DNA from: JAHHLP01 sp041609895
GTDB taxonomy: Bacteria > Bacteroidota > Rhodothermia > Rhodothermales > JABDKH01
DNA length: 8,878 nt
Reading direction: 5' to 3'
Assembly: GCA_041609895.1 (NCBI GenBank)
Contig: JBFIPX010000139.1
Span: 1-8,878 of the forward strand
The position numbers and the translations under genes are program-made. A model generated the notes under the pieces. It saw only the letters and a list, made by a program, of their open reading frames with translations, had not been told where the DNA came from and made no database searches. Positions 7,279 through 8,878 of this stretch are shown here, one piece after another. Position 1 is the stretch's first letter. Each line of letters begins with the position of its first letter.

Positions 7279-7559
7279 GTCAACCGCAACGTCGGGTCGA
7301 TTTTGACTCCCTCAATCTGCTGGGCAAGGCAGTCTATGTGGGAGGGTCCGCGGTTCGGATTCTGGCTAACGCGATCGACAACGCCATCGATCGCGCGGTC
7401 GACGTAGTGGTCGAGACTGAAAAAGCTTTCAAGCAGGGACTCGACCCGAACGTTGAGGATGCCAAGATCCTTCGGGAGACTACCCAAAAGAAGTCTCGAC
7501 CGAAGAGGAAAGATCAGCAGACCACGTCGGCCGAGGACGGCAGCCGAAATCAGGACTAG
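7275..7559 (+). CDS. Small hypothetical protein, helix plus basic tail
   Basis: I do not recognise this 94-residue protein. Residues 12-54 look like a long helix. Its first part (LLGKAVYVGGSAVRILANAI) is fairly hydrophobic and could lie on or in a membrane; the second part (DNAIDRAVDVVVETEKAFKQ) is amphipathic. Residues 72-79 form a basic patch (KKSRPKRK), followed by a polar tail. The start overlaps the upstream stop (ATGA), and AAGGA sits 3 bases before it, the clearest Shine-Dalgarno sequence in the window. Its IDRAVDVVVETEKAFKQ stretch (38-54) matches IERAGKVVSEELETVFKQ (43-60) of the upstream protein with one gap, suggesting the two are distant paralogues or share an interaction helix. 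The acidic tail of one and basic patch of the other would suit a complex; that is inference. It converges on lon with 45 bp between stops. Confidence 0.72.
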   Translation: MSQPQRRVDFDSLNLLGKAVYVGGSAVRILANAIDNAIDRAVDVVVETEKAFKQGLDPNVEDAKILRETTQKKSRPKRKDQQTTSAEDGSRNQD

Positions 7560-7586
7560 CCGAAGGGCAGAATTCGATCCGATCAG

Positions 7587-7616
7587 GTAGTCACCGACGA
7601 CGGGTCAGTTGACTAC
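7587..7616. terminator. Weak candidate bidirectional terminator between small gene pair and lon
   Basis: GTAGTCA (7587-7593) pairs perfectly with TGACTAC (7610-7616) around a 16-base loop, which can form a small inner CCG/CGG hairpin. It lies in the convergent gap and runs into the last lon codons. The plus-side flank is CGGTTTC and the minus-side flank is CTGATCGG, so neither has a good T-run. Position supports a terminator role; the flanks do not. Confidence 0.28.
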
Positions 7617-8878
7617 GGTTTCAGCCAGCGGTACCGGCACCGCGTCACTCTTCCTCTCATCCTCTGGCACGTTGAACATCTCCACCGGATCCTTTTCCGG
7701 TTTATCGTCGAGGACCACACCGAGGACGTCCTCCATCCGCTTCACGTAGTGCACCTCAAGACCCTTGAGTGCATCGTCTGCGATTTCTTCGACGTCTTTT
7801 TCATTCTTCTCGGGAAGGAGCACTTTCTTTATCCCCGCCCGCTTCGCCGCCAGCACCTTCTCTTTGATGCCGCCCACAGGGAGGACGAGACCTCGAAGCG
7901 TAATCTCGCCGGTCATCGCCGTCGTGTGCTTGACACGCCTTTGCGTATAGATTGAAACGAGCGCCGACAACATGGCGACACCGGCTGACGGGCCGTCCTT
8001 GGGCACCGCACCCGCCGGTACGTGGACGTGCACATCCCAATAGCGGAAAGCGGAGAGCGGGATGCCAAGGTCGTCGGCATTGGCCTTGACGTACGACAAC
8101 GCCGCTTGGGCCGATTCCTTCATTACATCGCCCAGCTGTCCTGTCAGGATGAGACGGCCGGAGCCGCGTGACACCGACGCCTCAATGAAGAGAATGTCTC
8201 CGCCGACGGGTGTATAGGCGAGTCCGGTCGCTACGCCAGGCACCTGGGTTCGCTGGGCAACTTCCGCAAAGAAACGGCGCGCACCGAGATAGTCTTTGAG
8301 GTCATTTTCCTCCACCTTGGCATTCTCCAGTTCGCCGACGGCGACTCGCTTCGCGACGCCTCGAACGACGGAAGCAATAGTTCGCTCCAGCTGCCGGACC
8401 CCCGACTCTCGTGTATATCCGTCGATGATTCCCAATAGCGATTCGTCCGTGATTTCAAATTGTTCGGGCGTCAGACCGTTCTCTTCCGTCTGACGAGGAA
8501 CGAGATAGCGCTTCGCAATCTCCAGCTTTTCGTCCTGTGTATATCCGGTGATCTCAATCATCTCCATTCGGTCGCGGAGCGGCGCAGGAATCCTATCGAG
8601 ATAGTTAGCTGTCGCGATGAACAGCACCCGCGACAGGTCGTAATCCAGTTCGAGATAGTGATCATTGAATGTGTGGTTCTGTTCGGGGTCAAGCACTTCA
8701 AGCAGGGCGCTCGACGGATCGCCGCGGAAGTCGGATCCAAGCTTATCCACCTCGTCCAGCATAAATACCGGGTTGCTCGTGCCCGCCTTCTTCATGCCTT
8801 GTAGCACACGACCGGGCAGGGCACCGACATAGGTTCGACGGTGGCCACGAATTTCGGCCTCATCACGAACACCGCCCA
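7605..8878 (-). CDS. lon: ATP-dependent Lon protease, C-terminal part (5' end beyond window)
   Basis: Cytoplasmic AAA+ serine protease that unfolds and degrades damaged and regulatory proteins. About 423 C-terminal residues are visible; the frame stays open to the window edge, so the substrate-binding N-domain and Walker A are outside. Numbering from the first full codon: GGVRDEAEIRGHRRTYVGALPG opens the visible part, immediately after where Walker A should lie. Walker B is FMLDEVDK (Asp41, Glu42), sensor 1 is in FIATANYLDRIP (Asn91), and candidate arginine fingers are in PLRDRM. Sensor 2 is in SGVRQLERTI. The protease domain has PKDGPSAG with catalytic Ser297, and GGIKEK, where the second lysine (Lys340) lies 43 residues later, as in E. 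coli Ser679/Lys722. The bacterial LonA type is clear; LonB has a membrane insert not seen here. About 30 acidic, Pro/Val-rich residues follow the protease domain. An internal GTG at 8807 is not the true start. Confidence 0.97.
   Translation of the reverse strand, partial: GGVRDEAEIRGHRRTYVGALPGRVLQGMKKAGTSNPVFMLDEVDKLGSDFRGDPSSALLEVLDPEQNHTFNDHYLELDYDLSRVLFIATANYLDRIPAPLRDRMEMIEITGYTQDEKLEIAKRYLVPRQTEENGLTPEQFEITDESLLGIIDGYTRESGVRQLERTIASVVRGVAKRVAVGELENAKVEENDLKDYLGARRFFAEVAQRTQVPGVATGLAYTPVGGDILFIEASVSRGSGRLILTGQLGDVMKESAQAALSYVKANADDLGIPLSAFRYWDVHVHVPAGAVPKDGPSAGVAMLSALVSIYTQRRVKHTTAMTGEITLRGLVLPVGGIKEKVLAAKRAGIKKVLLPEKNEKDVEEIADDALKGLEVHYVKRMEDVLGVVLDDKPEKDPVEMFNVPEDERKSDAVPVPLAETVVN

Noticed and set aside
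6906..7487. 193-codon minus-strand frame covering both small genes
   Set aside because: It is Ser-rich and low-complexity, the complement of the Glu/Lys-rich plus frames. The plus pair has ATGA coupling, a Shine-Dalgarno site and helical periodicity. I keep some doubt, which is reflected in the confidence of the small genes.
1..8878. Search for CRISPR arrays, tRNA or rRNA genes, insertion sequences, integrases and toxin-antitoxin pairs
   Set aside because: No spaced direct repeats, cloverleaf, rRNA-like stretches, transposase motifs or terminal inverted repeats were seen. The small gene pair lacks toxin or antitoxin motifs that I can recognise.

Overview
This is an 8.9 kb stretch of bacterial chromosome with moderately high GC. 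It carries four recognisable housekeeping genes and one small two-gene unit I do not recognise. Several features suggest the Bacteroidota/Rhodothermota side of the tree (for example Rhodothermales or Balneolales relatives): the RsgA N-terminus runs straight into a FKSTGSWYEV stretch, topoisomerase I has GRYGPYV-type C-terminal repeats and a Lys/Ser/Ala tail but no zinc fingers, and several starts lack a Shine-Dalgarno sequence. This placement is inferred from protein style and has not been tested with a tree.

Layout. Positions 1-163 hold no confident gene; they contain a strong hairpin with a T-rich flank on the + side. Pyruvate phosphate dikinase (ppdK, minus strand, 164-2833) is complete. 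A 349-bp divergent intergenic region (2834-3182) separates it from DNA topoisomerase I (topA, plus strand, 3183-5837), which is also complete. TopA converges on rsgA (minus strand, 5847-6794), with only 9 bp between the stop codons. A short divergent spacer then leads to two small plus-strand genes (6925-7278 and 7275-7559) joined by an ATGA start/stop overlap. These converge on lon (minus strand, 7605-8878), whose 5' part lies beyond the window.

The four known genes do not form one pathway. PpdK interconverts pyruvate and PEP, TopA relaxes negative supercoils, RsgA is a late 30S ribosome assembly GTPase, and Lon is an ATP-dependent protease. Gene orientation alternates (-, +, -, ++, -), so at least five separate transcription units are implied and little operon logic links them. 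The exception is the pair of small helical proteins at 6925-7559. They are translationally coupled, share a short visible motif, and are the only candidates here for something undescribed. I found no mobile element, CRISPR array, tRNA, rRNA or phage signature.
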